Of a DNA stretch of 64,000 nucleotides, positions 1 to 6,856 are shown in pieces. The stretch spans positions 62,001-126,000 of the forward strand of contig NZ_LIHP01000016.1 of NCBI RefSeq assembly GCF_001314605.1, in the 5' to 3' direction. How positions within the stretch are numbered: position 1 is the first letter of the stretch; every line of letters starts with the position of its first letter. A program made the translations under genes and the position numbers. The notes under the pieces were generated by a model. The model was given only the letters and a program-made list of their open reading frames with translations, made no database searches and was not told the DNA's origin. Origin of the DNA: Marinobacter sp. HL-58 (lineage in GTDB: Bacteria; Pseudomonadota; Gammaproteobacteria; Pseudomonadales; Oleiphilaceae).

Positions 1-1
1 C

Positions 2-613
2 GTCTCTCCATGGAACGGCGGAACCCTGACAACGGCCGGCGATCTGGTATTTCAGGGAACCGCAGATGCTCGCTTTATGGCGTTCAACGCGCAAACTGGT
101 GACCCCCTATGGGAATCCCCAATGGGTACCGGCGTCATCGCAGCGCCCATCACCTATGAAGTGGACGGCACTCAGTATGTCTCTATTGCGGCGGGCTGGG
201 GCGGTGTTTTTGGAAAATCCCAGAGGGCCTCCGACCTCAAGACCGCCGGCACTGTTTATACATTTGTCCTGAACGGTGATGCCGAGATGCCTGAGTTCAC
301 CAAGTATCAGCTGAACTCACTGGTTTCCGGCGTTGAATATAATCCCGACTTTATTGAAGAAGGCACGGCTCTCTACGTCAGTAATTGCGTGTTCTGTCAT
401 GGTGTTCCTGGTGTAGACAAGGGCGGAAATATTCCAAACCTGGGCTACTCAAAGGAATCAGTTATTGAAAACCTGGACGCCTTCCTGTTTCACGGTCCAT
501 TCGTTTCCAGTGGCATGCCTGATTTTACCGAAACGCTGAATGAGACAGATGTCGAGAAAATAAAAGCGTTTATTCAGGGTACTGCAGACGCTATCCGTCC
601 GAAAAGTCAGTGA
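2..613 (+). CDS. PQQ-dependent quinohaemoprotein alcohol dehydrogenase, C-terminal part (cut by window edge)
   Basis: The frame is open from base 2, so only the last ~203 residues are present. The first part matches the end of a PQQ beta-propeller (NGGTLTTAGDLVFQG, GDPLWE, AAGWGG). It is followed by a class I cytochrome c domain with one haem site, CVFCHG, and a likely distal Met ligand in SSGMPDF. Enzymes of this build (type II quinohaemoprotein alcohol dehydrogenases) oxidise primary alcohols in the periplasm and pass electrons from PQQ through haem c to the respiratory chain. The aldehyde dehydrogenase gene starts 14 bases downstream and an AgmR/ExaE-type regulator follows, which fits an alcohol-oxidation cluster. 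The signal peptide and active-site residues lie outside the window, so the substrate cannot be judged. Confidence 0.88.
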   Translation, partial: VSPWNGGTLTTAGDLVFQGTADARFMAFNAQTGDPLWESPMGTGVIAAPITYEVDGTQYVSIAAGWGGVFGKSQRASDLKTAGTVYTFVLNGDAEMPEFTKYQLNSLVSGVEYNPDFIEEGTALYVSNCVFCHGVPGVDKGGNIPNLGYSKESVIENLDAFLFHGPFVSSGMPDFTETLNETDVEKIKAFIQGTADAIRPKSQ

Positions 614-627
614 TTTGAGGGAAAACA

Positions 628-2142
628 ATGAATACGTTTACAAAACATCCACATGGTTTAGAGAACAAAACCCTGGCGTTTCTGGCTCGTCAAAATCACC
701 GTATGCTGATAGGCGGCCAATGGGTTGATGCTCTGGAAAACAAACGCATAGAGGTAGAAAACCCGGCTGAAGAAACGGTTATAGGAAGCATACCACTTGC
801 ACATCCTGATGACGTTAACAAAGCGGTTAGCTGTGCAAAAAGTGCGTTCAATAGTGACGACTGGGGCCGAATGAGACCCTCCGCCCGTCAGAAAATGCTT
901 CTTAAACTTGCAGATCTGATCGAGCGAGATGCCAGAATCATTGCTGAGCTGGACGCTATCGACAACGGCAAGTCTGTTGCTGTTGCCGAAGCTGTTGACG
1001 TAAGCCTGGGACTGGAATTCTTTCGCTACATGGCCGGATGGGCAACAAAAATTGAGGGCTCGACTCTTGATGTGTCCATGCCCTTTGCCCCGGCTGACTC
1101 TGACTTTTCTGCATATACCCGGCGCGAACCCGTCGGTGTTGTTGCCGCGATCATACCGTGGAACTTTCCATTTCTGATGGCCTGCTGGAAGCTGGCTCCG
1201 GCACTTGCAGCGGGCTGCACGGTTGTGTTGAAGCCTGCGGAACAAACCTCCCTCTCTGCGCTCTATCTGGGCGAGCTCATCGGAGAGGCAAACTTTCCTG
1301 ACGGGGTTGTCAATATCATTACTGGCGAGGGCCAGAGCGCTGGGTCGACACTGATAACTCATCCTGACATCAACAAGATTAGTTTTACGGGATCCACTGA
1401 AGTGGGTCAGATCATAGGCCGTGCTGCGATGGATAATATGGCGCGAGTTACCTTAGAGCTCGGGGGCAAGTCTCCCATGATTGTCCTCGCTGACTGTGAT
1501 CCCGAGAAGGCTGCGCAAGGCGCAGCGGCCGCAATCTTCTTCAACCATGGGCAAACTTGCAGTGCAGGCTCGCGACTTTACGTCCACCGAAGCATTTACA
1601 GTGAGGTCCTGGATCGGCTCGCCGAGTTGGCAGAGGCCATCCCCCTGGGCCCCGGCCTGGATCCATCGGCTCAAATGGGACCACTCGTGTCTAGGGTGCA
1701 GCTGGACAGGGTCTGTCACTACATTGAAACGGGCCGCCATGAAGGTGCACGCCTGGTGACTGGTGGCGAACGTGCTGACCGCAAAGGTTATTACGTTAAG
1801 CCCACTATATTTGCGACCGAAGACGATTCTATTGTCATAGCCAAAGACGAGATCTTTGGTCCCGTTCTGGTGGTCATTCCGTTTGATAATATCGAGAATG
1901 TCGTAGACCGGGCCAATGATAGTCGTTATGGCCTGGCGGCCAGTATCTGGTCAAACGATCTTTCCCAGGTGCAAAGCTTAATCCCGAAATTAAAAGCAGG
2001 CACTGTTTGGGTAAATGGGCACAACATGCTTGACGCCAACATTCCATTCGGGGGCTATAAACTCTCCGGGTTTGGACGTGATATGGGTAAGCAGTCACTC
2101 GATTCATATCTTGAAACAAAGTCGGTTGTCATTGCCCTTTAG
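628..2142 (+). CDS. NAD(P)-dependent aldehyde dehydrogenase
   Basis: A 504-residue protein of normal length for the aldehyde dehydrogenase superfamily. Visible landmarks are IPWNFPFLMACWK in the cofactor domain, FTGSTEVG of the Rossmann fold, the catalytic-base Glu in LELGGKSP, the nucleophilic Cys in FNHGQTCSAGSR and the C-terminal PFGGYKLSGFGRD. It should oxidise the aldehyde made by the upstream alcohol dehydrogenase to a carboxylate in the cytoplasm. The start is preceded by GAGGGA at a good spacing and lies 14 bases after the upstream stop, so the two are probably co-transcribed. A hairpin directly after the stop ends the unit. Substrate range (ethanol, longer alcohols, betaine aldehyde) is not decidable from sequence. 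Confidence 0.93.
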   Translation: MNTFTKHPHGLENKTLAFLARQNHRMLIGGQWVDALENKRIEVENPAEETVIGSIPLAHPDDVNKAVSCAKSAFNSDDWGRMRPSARQKMLLKLADLIERDARIIAELDAIDNGKSVAVAEAVDVSLGLEFFRYMAGWATKIEGSTLDVSMPFAPADSDFSAYTRREPVGVVAAIIPWNFPFLMACWKLAPALAAGCTVVLKPAEQTSLSALYLGELIGEANFPDGVVNIITGEGQSAGSTLITHPDINKISFTGSTEVGQIIGRAAMDNMARVTLELGGKSPMIVLADCDPEKAAQGAAAAIFFNHGQTCSAGSRLYVHRSIYSEVLDRLAELAEAIPLGPGLDPSAQMGPLVSRVQLDRVCHYIETGRHEGARLVTGGERADRKGYYVKPTIFATEDDSIVIAKDEIFGPVLVVIPFDNIENVVDRANDSRYGLAASIWSNDLSQVQSLIPKLKAGTVWVNGHNMLDANIPFGGYKLSGFGRDMGKQSLDSYLETKSVVIAL

Positions 2143-2150
2143 GAAAAACG

Positions 2151-2182
2151 ATAAACCCCGACTCTGAGAAGCCGGGGCTTAT
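2151..2182 (+). terminator. Intrinsic terminator after aldehyde dehydrogenase
   Basis: A hairpin with arms ATAAaCCCCG and CGGGGcTTAT around a short loop begins 8 bases after the aldehyde dehydrogenase stop. There is no long U run, but the AT-rich flanks let it act in either direction. Confidence 0.55.
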
Positions 2183-2396
2183 CCCTGATAGGTCAAACAT
2201 TCAACTTCAGAGAGTCGAATAACGCCTTCCCCAGAGGAGAGCCACAGAGCTTCACCGGTGTGTAGATGAAGAGAATGATGCAGGCCTGGTTTAAGGCTCC
2301 TTGCTCGATTCCGCTCGAAATAGTCAGGTATCAATGCGGCGAGGAGTGCGAGCAAAACACCGGCCAATGTATTTACAGTTTGGCAAGGAATAACAA

Positions 2397-3161
2397 ATGC
2401 TAAAAGAAGCCAATAACCTCAGAAGCTTGGAAAAGAGCCAAGCCACGCTAAACTCGCTCCCGGTTCCTGACATTGGGCAGGACGAAGTCGAAATGGCGCG
2501 ATTGTCCAAGGTCATGATTGCTGATTATCAGCCGCTTTTTCGAGACGCCATACGCGATATTATTTTAGTAAATCATGATTGCGAACGCGTCTTCGAAGTA
2601 TCCAGCTTGGAAGATGCCATGGAAATCATCAGTAAGCATGGCAACCTTGATATTATCTTCTTCGATCTTGACATGCCGGAGATGCAGGGGCTTGGCGGTC
2701 TCGGTAGCTTAAATGAGATCGCGCCTTCACTACCCATCATCGTTATGTCATTCAGATTAAACAGGTATCTCGCGTCTCAGGCGATCGGCCACGGTGCTAT
2801 GGGAGTCGTGGCGAAAACTGCATCCAGACATGAAATTGTTGACGCTATTCGACAAATTCTGGGTGGCAAAATTTGCATTTGTGCAGGCTCTGACGAATTC
2901 GAAAGTGGTAATGGCCGAGCCAGCTCAGAAGCAGAGGGGGATCTCAGCCAGCTTCAATCTTTAACGAAGCGACAGCAGACAGTTTTAGAGAGAATGACAC
3001 TTGGAGAGTCCAACAAACAGATTGCGTACAAGTTGCACCTCGCCGAAACCACTGTTAAGGCTCATGTTTCGGCAGTCTTACGTAAGCTGAATGCTCAGAA
3101 CCGCGTGCAGGCGATTCTTACAGCAAGTTGTCTCGACCTAGTTTCCCGAATGCGCAAATAG
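2397..3161 (+). CDS. NarL/FixJ-type response regulator, AgmR/ExaE-like
   Basis: A 254-residue two-domain regulator: receiver (about residues 34-150) and LuxR-type helix-turn-helix (about 188-250, GESNKQIAYKLHLAETTVKA). The whole pattern resembles AgmR/ExaE, the activator of PQQ alcohol dehydrogenase genes in Pseudomonas, and the neighbours fit that role. The phospho-acceptor Asp is in FFDLDMPEMQG, the switch Ser in IVMSF and the conserved Lys in VAKTAS. The acidic pocket is unusual: the normal ADDHPLF is ADYQPLF here, so one of the paired acidic residues is Tyr. The start at 2397 has AAGGA nine bases upstream. A shorter start at 2493 (MARLSKVMIADY) would remove a 32-residue extension that homologues usually lack. 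No sensor kinase is in the window. Confidence 0.85.
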   Translation: MLKEANNLRSLEKSQATLNSLPVPDIGQDEVEMARLSKVMIADYQPLFRDAIRDIILVNHDCERVFEVSSLEDAMEIISKHGNLDIIFFDLDMPEMQGLGGLGSLNEIAPSLPIIVMSFRLNRYLASQAIGHGAMGVVAKTASRHEIVDAIRQILGGKICICAGSDEFESGNGRASSEAEGDLSQLQSLTKRQQTVLERMTLGESNKQIAYKLHLAETTVKAHVSAVLRKLNAQNRVQAILTASCLDLVSRMRK

Positions 3162-3466
3162 CCGGGTGTTTCGATTCAGGGAGACCTAAAACGAAGTCGG
3201 ATTCGAAGACTGACTGAAAAATCAAATCAGCCGGTGGGTGCCGAGAGATTTCCAACTGGCAGTTTTGGGAACGAATGTCAGGAACATTCGGTGCTTATGT
3301 AAGCATCCCTGTTTTAGTTGAACCGCGGATTAGGGTTTTCCGCCCCGTTGTGTTATGCCAAACATTCGAATGTCGGAGGGTCTTTCGGTGACTCGGGGGG
3401 AAGGCAATCAGGTCACGCAGCCGAAGAAAAGGTCCGCTTTTGGGTCAAATTCGGTCGTTTCTGAAT

Positions 3467-3666
3467 GTCCGCTTTTGTTAAAGCTTCTACTTATGCTGGG
3501 GGCCTCGCCACACCAAGCCTATGAGTGAAGCTACCCCGGTTCAGACTCCTTTCACTGGCTCATCTCGTCGCGGTAAAAAGGCCCGCTTTCCAATTGAGGC
3601 CATGCGGTATAGTCGAAATTGACCCGACCCAGGCATGTAGCGGTTAAGCCTGAGCAGAGCAAGTCA
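3467..3666 (+). repeat. Left copy of diverged ~200-bp direct repeat
   Basis: Matches 10236-10440 in the same orientation with many substitutions and small indels. Shared blocks include CCGCTTTTGTT, AGCCTATGAGTGAA, GGTTCAGA, TCATCTCGTCGCGG, CCGCTTTCCAAT, GCGGTATAGTCG, AATTGACCCGACCCAGGC and TAGCGGTTA. Each copy ends just upstream of an antitoxin-like gene. The two copies bracket the whole cassette array. Confidence 0.85.
3561..3599 (+). repeat. X box copy 1
   Basis: Copy 1 of a ~38-bp box of the form CTCGTCGCGG-AAAAAG-YCCGCTTTCCAAT. Copies 2 to 4 are at 3908, 10332 and 11228, all in the same orientation. Copies 1 and 2 bracket the AbrB/MazE-like gene. Confidence 0.8.
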
Positions 3667-3722
3667 TCGTCTGCCAAACTATGGTTGAATCAACAGGGGT
3701 CGATAAGAATGAGAGCGATAAT

Positions 3723-3899
3723 ATGGCAACAACAAAAATTCTAAGAGACGGTGACGATCTAGTGGTTGAGGTACCAGAGGACATACTGCTGGCGCTGGGC
3801 ATTGGAATCGGGCAAAAGCTACATGTGTCACTCGAAGACGACAAAATTATTCTCGACCCCGCGCAGACCGATGACACTGCGGACGAGAATCAGGATTAG
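3723..3899 (+). CDS. AbrB/MazE-type antitoxin-like DNA-binding protein, no toxin partner
   Basis: A 58-residue protein from the internal ATG (72 residues from the ATG at 3681). KILRDGDDLVVEVPEDIL followed by IGQKLHVSLEDDKIILDP is the swapped-hairpin AbrB/MazE fold, normally a dimer that binds its own promoter and neutralises a MazF- or VapC-type toxin. GAGAG lies upstream of the ATG at 3723, and the family usually starts at this Met. A GTG directly after the stop, where a toxin gene would start, opens only a 28-codon frame that runs straight into repeat box X2. The toxin is therefore absent, and this looks like an orphan or remnant antitoxin bracketed by X boxes. Confidence 0.75.
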   Translation: MATTKILRDGDDLVVEVPEDILLALGIGIGQKLHVSLEDDKIILDPAQTDDTADENQD

Positions 3900-3907
3900 G
3901 TGAACAC

Positions 3908-3936
3908 TCGGCAAAAAGGTCCGCTTTCCAATGAAA
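3908..3936 (+). repeat. X box copy 2
   Basis: TCGGCAAAAAGGTCCGC followed by TTTCCAATGAAA, a shortened X box lying 8 bases after the AbrB-like stop. With X1 it brackets that gene. A second shared motif, AATGTCCGCTTTTGTT, follows at 3962 and also starts the long repeat at 3464. Confidence 0.75.
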
Positions 3937-4082
3937 CGGGCATCTTTACAGATGGCTTACCAATGTCCGCTTTTGTTTAGACGTCAGAGGATGTCTGGGA
4001 AAACCAGATATATGATTATCGACTGACTCCGAGAGCGACTCCGGTTCCCAGTGATTCGAATTGAAGGGCCACGTTACAGCAA

Positions 4083-4697
4083 TCAAATCTCAATACTCTC
4101 AACTATCTCCAGAGCATCCTCCACTTCGACACCAAGGTATCGCACGGTACTGGACATATTTGTGTGCCCCAATAGCAACTGGACTGCTCGAAGATTTTTG
4201 GTCTTCTTGTAGATCAATGTTGCCTTGCTGCGTCTCATTGAGTGGGTGGCATAGACGGAAGGATCGAGTCCAATTCTGGTTATCCACTTCTTGACGATAC
4301 GGGCATATTGATGAGTAGTGATGTGATCAAACTTCCTCATCCGGCTCGGCCATAAATAATCCATACCTGATAGTCCGCGAAATTTGATCCACGCTTCGAC
4401 GGATTCGCGAGTCTTTTTGGTTATCTCAAACTGAACAGGCTGACTGGTTTTTTGCTGGATGACTTGCGCCCGATCCATAACCTCACCGTTTCTGGAAATA
4501 TCTCGAACCAAAAGCTTTACCATATCGCAGGATCGGAGTTTGCAATCGATCGCCATGTTGAACATCGCCAGCTCGCGGATATTCTTTGCAATCTCCAACC
4601 AAATGCGGATAGCCCATATTTGTTCGAGTTTGAGTGGTAACTTCTGGCCAACGAGCTTCCCCTTGTTCCAGGGAGCTTTGCTGATAGGAAATGTCAT
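4083..4697 (-). CDS. Short tyrosine recombinase (catalytic domain only)
   Basis: A 204-residue protein from the ATG at 4697, which has GAGGG upstream. The frame stays open to 4781, but that extension crosses a GTTAGGC attC core. Catalytic residues of the phage-integrase fold are visible: Arg in CKLRSCDMVKL, the HxxR box in THSMRRSKA, His in LLLGHTNM and the Tyr nucleophile in TVRYLGVEV. The start PWNKGKLVGQKLPLKL is shared with a family of short integrase-like proteins that lack the N-terminal core-binding domain. It is not IntI: it is far shorter, and the IntI-specific insert is not seen. It is the first gene of the minus-strand cassette array, with a TGTAAC half-site just after its stop. 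Its substrate is unknown. Confidence 0.88.
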   Translation of the reverse strand: MTFPISKAPWNKGKLVGQKLPLKLEQIWAIRIWLEIAKNIRELAMFNMAIDCKLRSCDMVKLLVRDISRNGEVMDRAQVIQQKTSQPVQFEITKKTRESVEAWIKFRGLSGMDYLWPSRMRKFDHITTHQYARIVKKWITRIGLDPSVYATHSMRRSKATLIYKKTKNLRAVQLLLGHTNMSSTVRYLGVEVEDALEIVESIEI

Positions 4698-4790
4698 GAC
4701 GTGGCCCTCTTCGAGGGTAAGGGCCTTTAAGTATGGTTCAGAAGATCGTTCTCTGCCGCCTAACGGTCGCAAAGCGGACATTTGGGTTGG

Positions 4791-4896
4791 GTGATAACGC
4801 CGCCAGAATGCGCGGCTTTATAGTGAAGGCGCAGCCGCAACGAAAAAGAAGTCGCCGTGGTGCCAGGCCTGGCCTGGCCTGGCCTGGTTAGAGCGC
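4791..4896 (-). other. attC-like site 1
   Basis: On the minus strand GCTCTAAC follows the stop of the Cys-cluster gene directly, and GCGTTATCAC closes the site. TAAC/GTTA, a four-base spacer, then CCAG/CTGG pair as expected for attC arms. A GGCCT tandem (4 units) lies inside. A further GTTAGGC half-site follows at 4758-4764, before the recombinase gene. Confidence 0.6.
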
Positions 4897-5349
4897 CTAC
4901 CGCCCCGGGATTGAGGATAGTAGTCGGCAGGCATATTGTTTTGGCCCCCATGAGAAGGCAAATGTATCCGACACCTCGTGCCAACGACCTTCTGGGTGCC
5001 CCGTTCCATGGTGAGCCCCCATGCACGAACACTCGCAGTGTAGCCCTTTCGCATTCCAACACGCCGGGGCGCACTTTTGGTGTTTTTTGTATAGCTGAAT
5101 TACGTAGGCCTTGCCAAAGCGCCTGAGTACTTTCGCCGTGATTTCATCGAACCAAGCAATCGGTACTTCCCATGCTGAGAACTGCGGATTCCAATTAGGC
5201 TTATGCCGGCGATCTCCTCGAACCCACTGGAAATTATCGGCAGCGTATGGGAGCCGCAGTAACAATGGGGCTGGCCTCGACCTGCGAAAAACCACCGGTA
5301 TGGCTTTTTGTTTCCACAACTCTCGCAGTCTTGGATCACGCTCATCCAT
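4897..5349 (-). CDS. Conserved hypothetical protein with Cys cluster
   Basis: A 150-residue protein whose function I do not recognise. The N-terminal half carries conserved-looking aromatic motifs (NPQFSAWEVP, WFDEITAKVLRRFGKAYVIQ). The C-terminal half has a dense cluster, KCAPACWNAKGLHCECSCMG, followed by HHGTGHPEGRW, with five Cys and several His that could bind a metal. Similar proteins occur in plasmids and islands (family recognition only). A GGAGG box sits 4 bases before the ATG. The 5' leader begins at a GTTAAAG attC core and the stop abuts the next attC, so this is a complete cassette. An overlapping minus-strand frame at 5100-5393 is a shadow. Confidence 0.8.
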   Translation of the reverse strand: MDERDPRLRELWKQKAIPVVFRRSRPAPLLLRLPYAADNFQWVRGDRRHKPNWNPQFSAWEVPIAWFDEITAKVLRRFGKAYVIQLYKKHQKCAPACWNAKGLHCECSCMGAHHGTGHPEGRWHEVSDTFAFSWGPKQYACRLLSSIPGR

Positions 5350-5374
5350 GGTACCTCCACTGTATGTTGATAGC

Positions 5375-5456
5375 GCTTTAACGCACGGCTCACGCGCCGT
5401 GATGTTGAAGCTGCGATGTGGCGGAAAATCGGTTTCTGTGCAGCCGATTGTTATAC
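5375..5456 (-). other. attC-like site 2
   Basis: Minus-strand GTATAAC follows the stop of the DUF6602-like gene by 4 bases, and GCGTTAAAGC ends the site 82 bp later. TAAC/GTTA arms and, after four-base spacers, GGCT/AGCC pair. This gives the imperfect-palindrome geometry of attC. Confidence 0.65.
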
Positions 5457-5460
5457 ATTT

Positions 5461-6783
5461 TCAATCAATCAACACTAAGTTAATGTAATGCGGTGCAATC
5501 TCATTTTCTTTACACCAAAGATCGAATCGCTCTCGTTCGCAACATACATAACCGCTACCATCATCATTCGTTACCATGTGGGTAAACGAATGAATAGGAC
5601 GCAAATACTTTCCATCTTTCATGAATAGTCTTGTTGATATCAAGTTATCGGAAACCTCTTCAATTGAGGTCTCATATTCTTTATTGAGGTAGTCGTTCAT
5701 TCCGTCATCCATCAGCAAATACCCACCTCCCATCGCCATTATTTGTACAACGGAGACTTCTGCCGCCGTTAATGGTGATGGCTCCCAAATATCATCATCT
5801 TCTCTGACCAAGTGCTTTTCTTTAGGCTCTAGCGTATTGTACATCCAGCCAACTCTCTCACCAGCCCTAACAGCTTTTGATATTAGTAATGGCTGAACAT
5901 TATCCATGTGTAAACCATCACCCCATGGCATATTAATATCAAAAAATAAGGATATTTTCGACCACACAATTTCCAGTATCAGTTTTGCTGAATTATGTCG
6001 AATTGAGACAACTGAAACCCATTCACCTTTACCTCTGACAGTAACAAATGGGACACCATTAGCTTTTACCAATGCATACTGGCCAGAGGTTACTAAAGAT
6101 GGAATACTCGGTATCCCAACTCCGGAACCATCCTCTAATGTTTTCTCTTCCAAAATATCGATAAACGCTGTCCTGAGGCCCTTTTCTGTCTTGTAACCGT
6201 CGTAGCCGTGAACAATACTGACAGGAGCTAGAGATTCCTGAACAAGACAATAGAATAAAATGCCTTCATCCTCAGGCAGGTTATGAATTCCACTATAGCG
6301 TTCTGGTGCGGTCTTCCCAGTAATCTGTGCGAAGTGTCGACGAGCGGAAGAAATATCTGGCTCGTATCCCTTGTGGATAAGCCTATGTTCGAAGTTGCGG
6401 GCGAACTTCTTTCTGATACCCGCTAAATGCTCAATCGCATCTTTGTATTCTTTTTTACCTAATGTCTTTTTAACCTCAAAAATGCACAGAACATTTTCGA
6501 TTTTGTATATATATTGGTCAGTTAAACCATACCTTTCTCCAGAGCCATGAACGAGCATGCAGTCAACTTGTTCAGGTAGCATCTCTCCACCGACTGATAT
6601 AAAACCGGATACAACGCTCAAGTCTAAGAATTTGGGGATCGAGAATTTTTGGTCTATTCCCTGTTTAGTTACCTCTTCATAGGCACTTCCCAGAGTTGGC
6701 ATATGAGGCATATTGAAGCCCGACAACTTCTCTGTTTCTTCCTTGATGAATAGCTCTAGTAGCTCCGATGCTTTGGTAATCAA
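5461..6783 (-). CDS. DUF6602-like protein with PD-(D/E)XK nuclease-type core
   Basis: A 440-residue protein starting at TTG with GAGG about eight bases upstream. The nearby ATG upstream is in another frame and stops after three codons. The N-terminal ~170 residues resemble DUF6602: LGSAYEEVTK, then EQVDCMLV and IENVLCIFEVKKTL. Asp74, Glu103 and Lys105 fit the D...ExK metal site of restriction-endonuclease folds. The C-terminal ~200 residues match nothing I recognise. The gene is AT-rich compared with the core genome and lies in the cassette next to a SIR2-like gene. A role in nucleic-acid cleavage, perhaps phage defence, is inferred from fold and neighbourhood only. Confidence 0.72.
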   Translation of the reverse strand: MITKASELLELFIKEETEKLSGFNMPHMPTLGSAYEEVTKQGIDQKFSIPKFLDLSVVSGFISVGGEMLPEQVDCMLVHGSGERYGLTDQYIYKIENVLCIFEVKKTLGKKEYKDAIEHLAGIRKKFARNFEHRLIHKGYEPDISSARRHFAQITGKTAPERYSGIHNLPEDEGILFYCLVQESLAPVSIVHGYDGYKTEKGLRTAFIDILEEKTLEDGSGVGIPSIPSLVTSGQYALVKANGVPFVTVRGKGEWVSVVSIRHNSAKLILEIVWSKISLFFDINMPWGDGLHMDNVQPLLISKAVRAGERVGWMYNTLEPKEKHLVREDDDIWEPSPLTAAEVSVVQIMAMGGGYLLMDDGMNDYLNKEYETSIEEVSDNLISTRLFMKDGKYLRPIHSFTHMVTNDDGSGYVCCERERFDLWCKENEIAPHYINLVLID

Positions 6784-6808
6784 TTATGCATCCTCAAATT
6801 TGGATTTC

Positions 6809-6856
6809 TGTATAACGCCGCATCCATCGGCTTGTCCGGTGCAATGCATTGTTACA
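6809..6856 (-). other. attC-like site 3
   Basis: A compact 48-bp site. Minus-strand TGTAAC contains the TAA stop of the SIR2-like gene and GCGTTATACA ends the site. Inner arms GCAT/ATGC and CA-CGG/CCG-TG pair with single unpaired bases, like the extrahelical bases of attC. Confidence 0.68.

Larger units (their letters stand above)
3162..3722 (+). other. Non-coding island edge with direct repeats and ACATTCG inverted repeats
   Basis: This gap contains no convincing gene. Two dyads built from the same heptamer are visible: CGAATGT/ACATTCG at 3272-3290 and the perfect palindrome ACATTCGAATGT at 3362-3373. From 3467 to 3666 it holds the left copy of a ~200-bp direct repeat, including box X1 (3561-3599), whose right copy lies at 10236-10440. 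A TATAGT -10-like hexamer (3608-3613) after X1 is conserved in the right copy and may serve the following antitoxin gene. Confidence 0.6.

Noticed and set aside
2179..2367. 62-residue minus-strand frame between the aldehyde dehydrogenase and the regulator
   Set aside because: Starts at TTG without a ribosome site, runs into the terminator hairpin, and resembles no family I know; could be a decayed fragment.
4083..4697. Reading the short recombinase as an integron integrase IntI
   Set aside because: Too short, no core-binding domain and no IntI-specific insert seen; gene orientation follows the array rather than opposing it.
5100..5393. 97-residue minus-strand frame overlapping the Cys-cluster gene
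   Set aside because: Other frame of the same DNA; the 4897-5349 frame has the ribosome site, the cassette boundaries and a protein-like composition.
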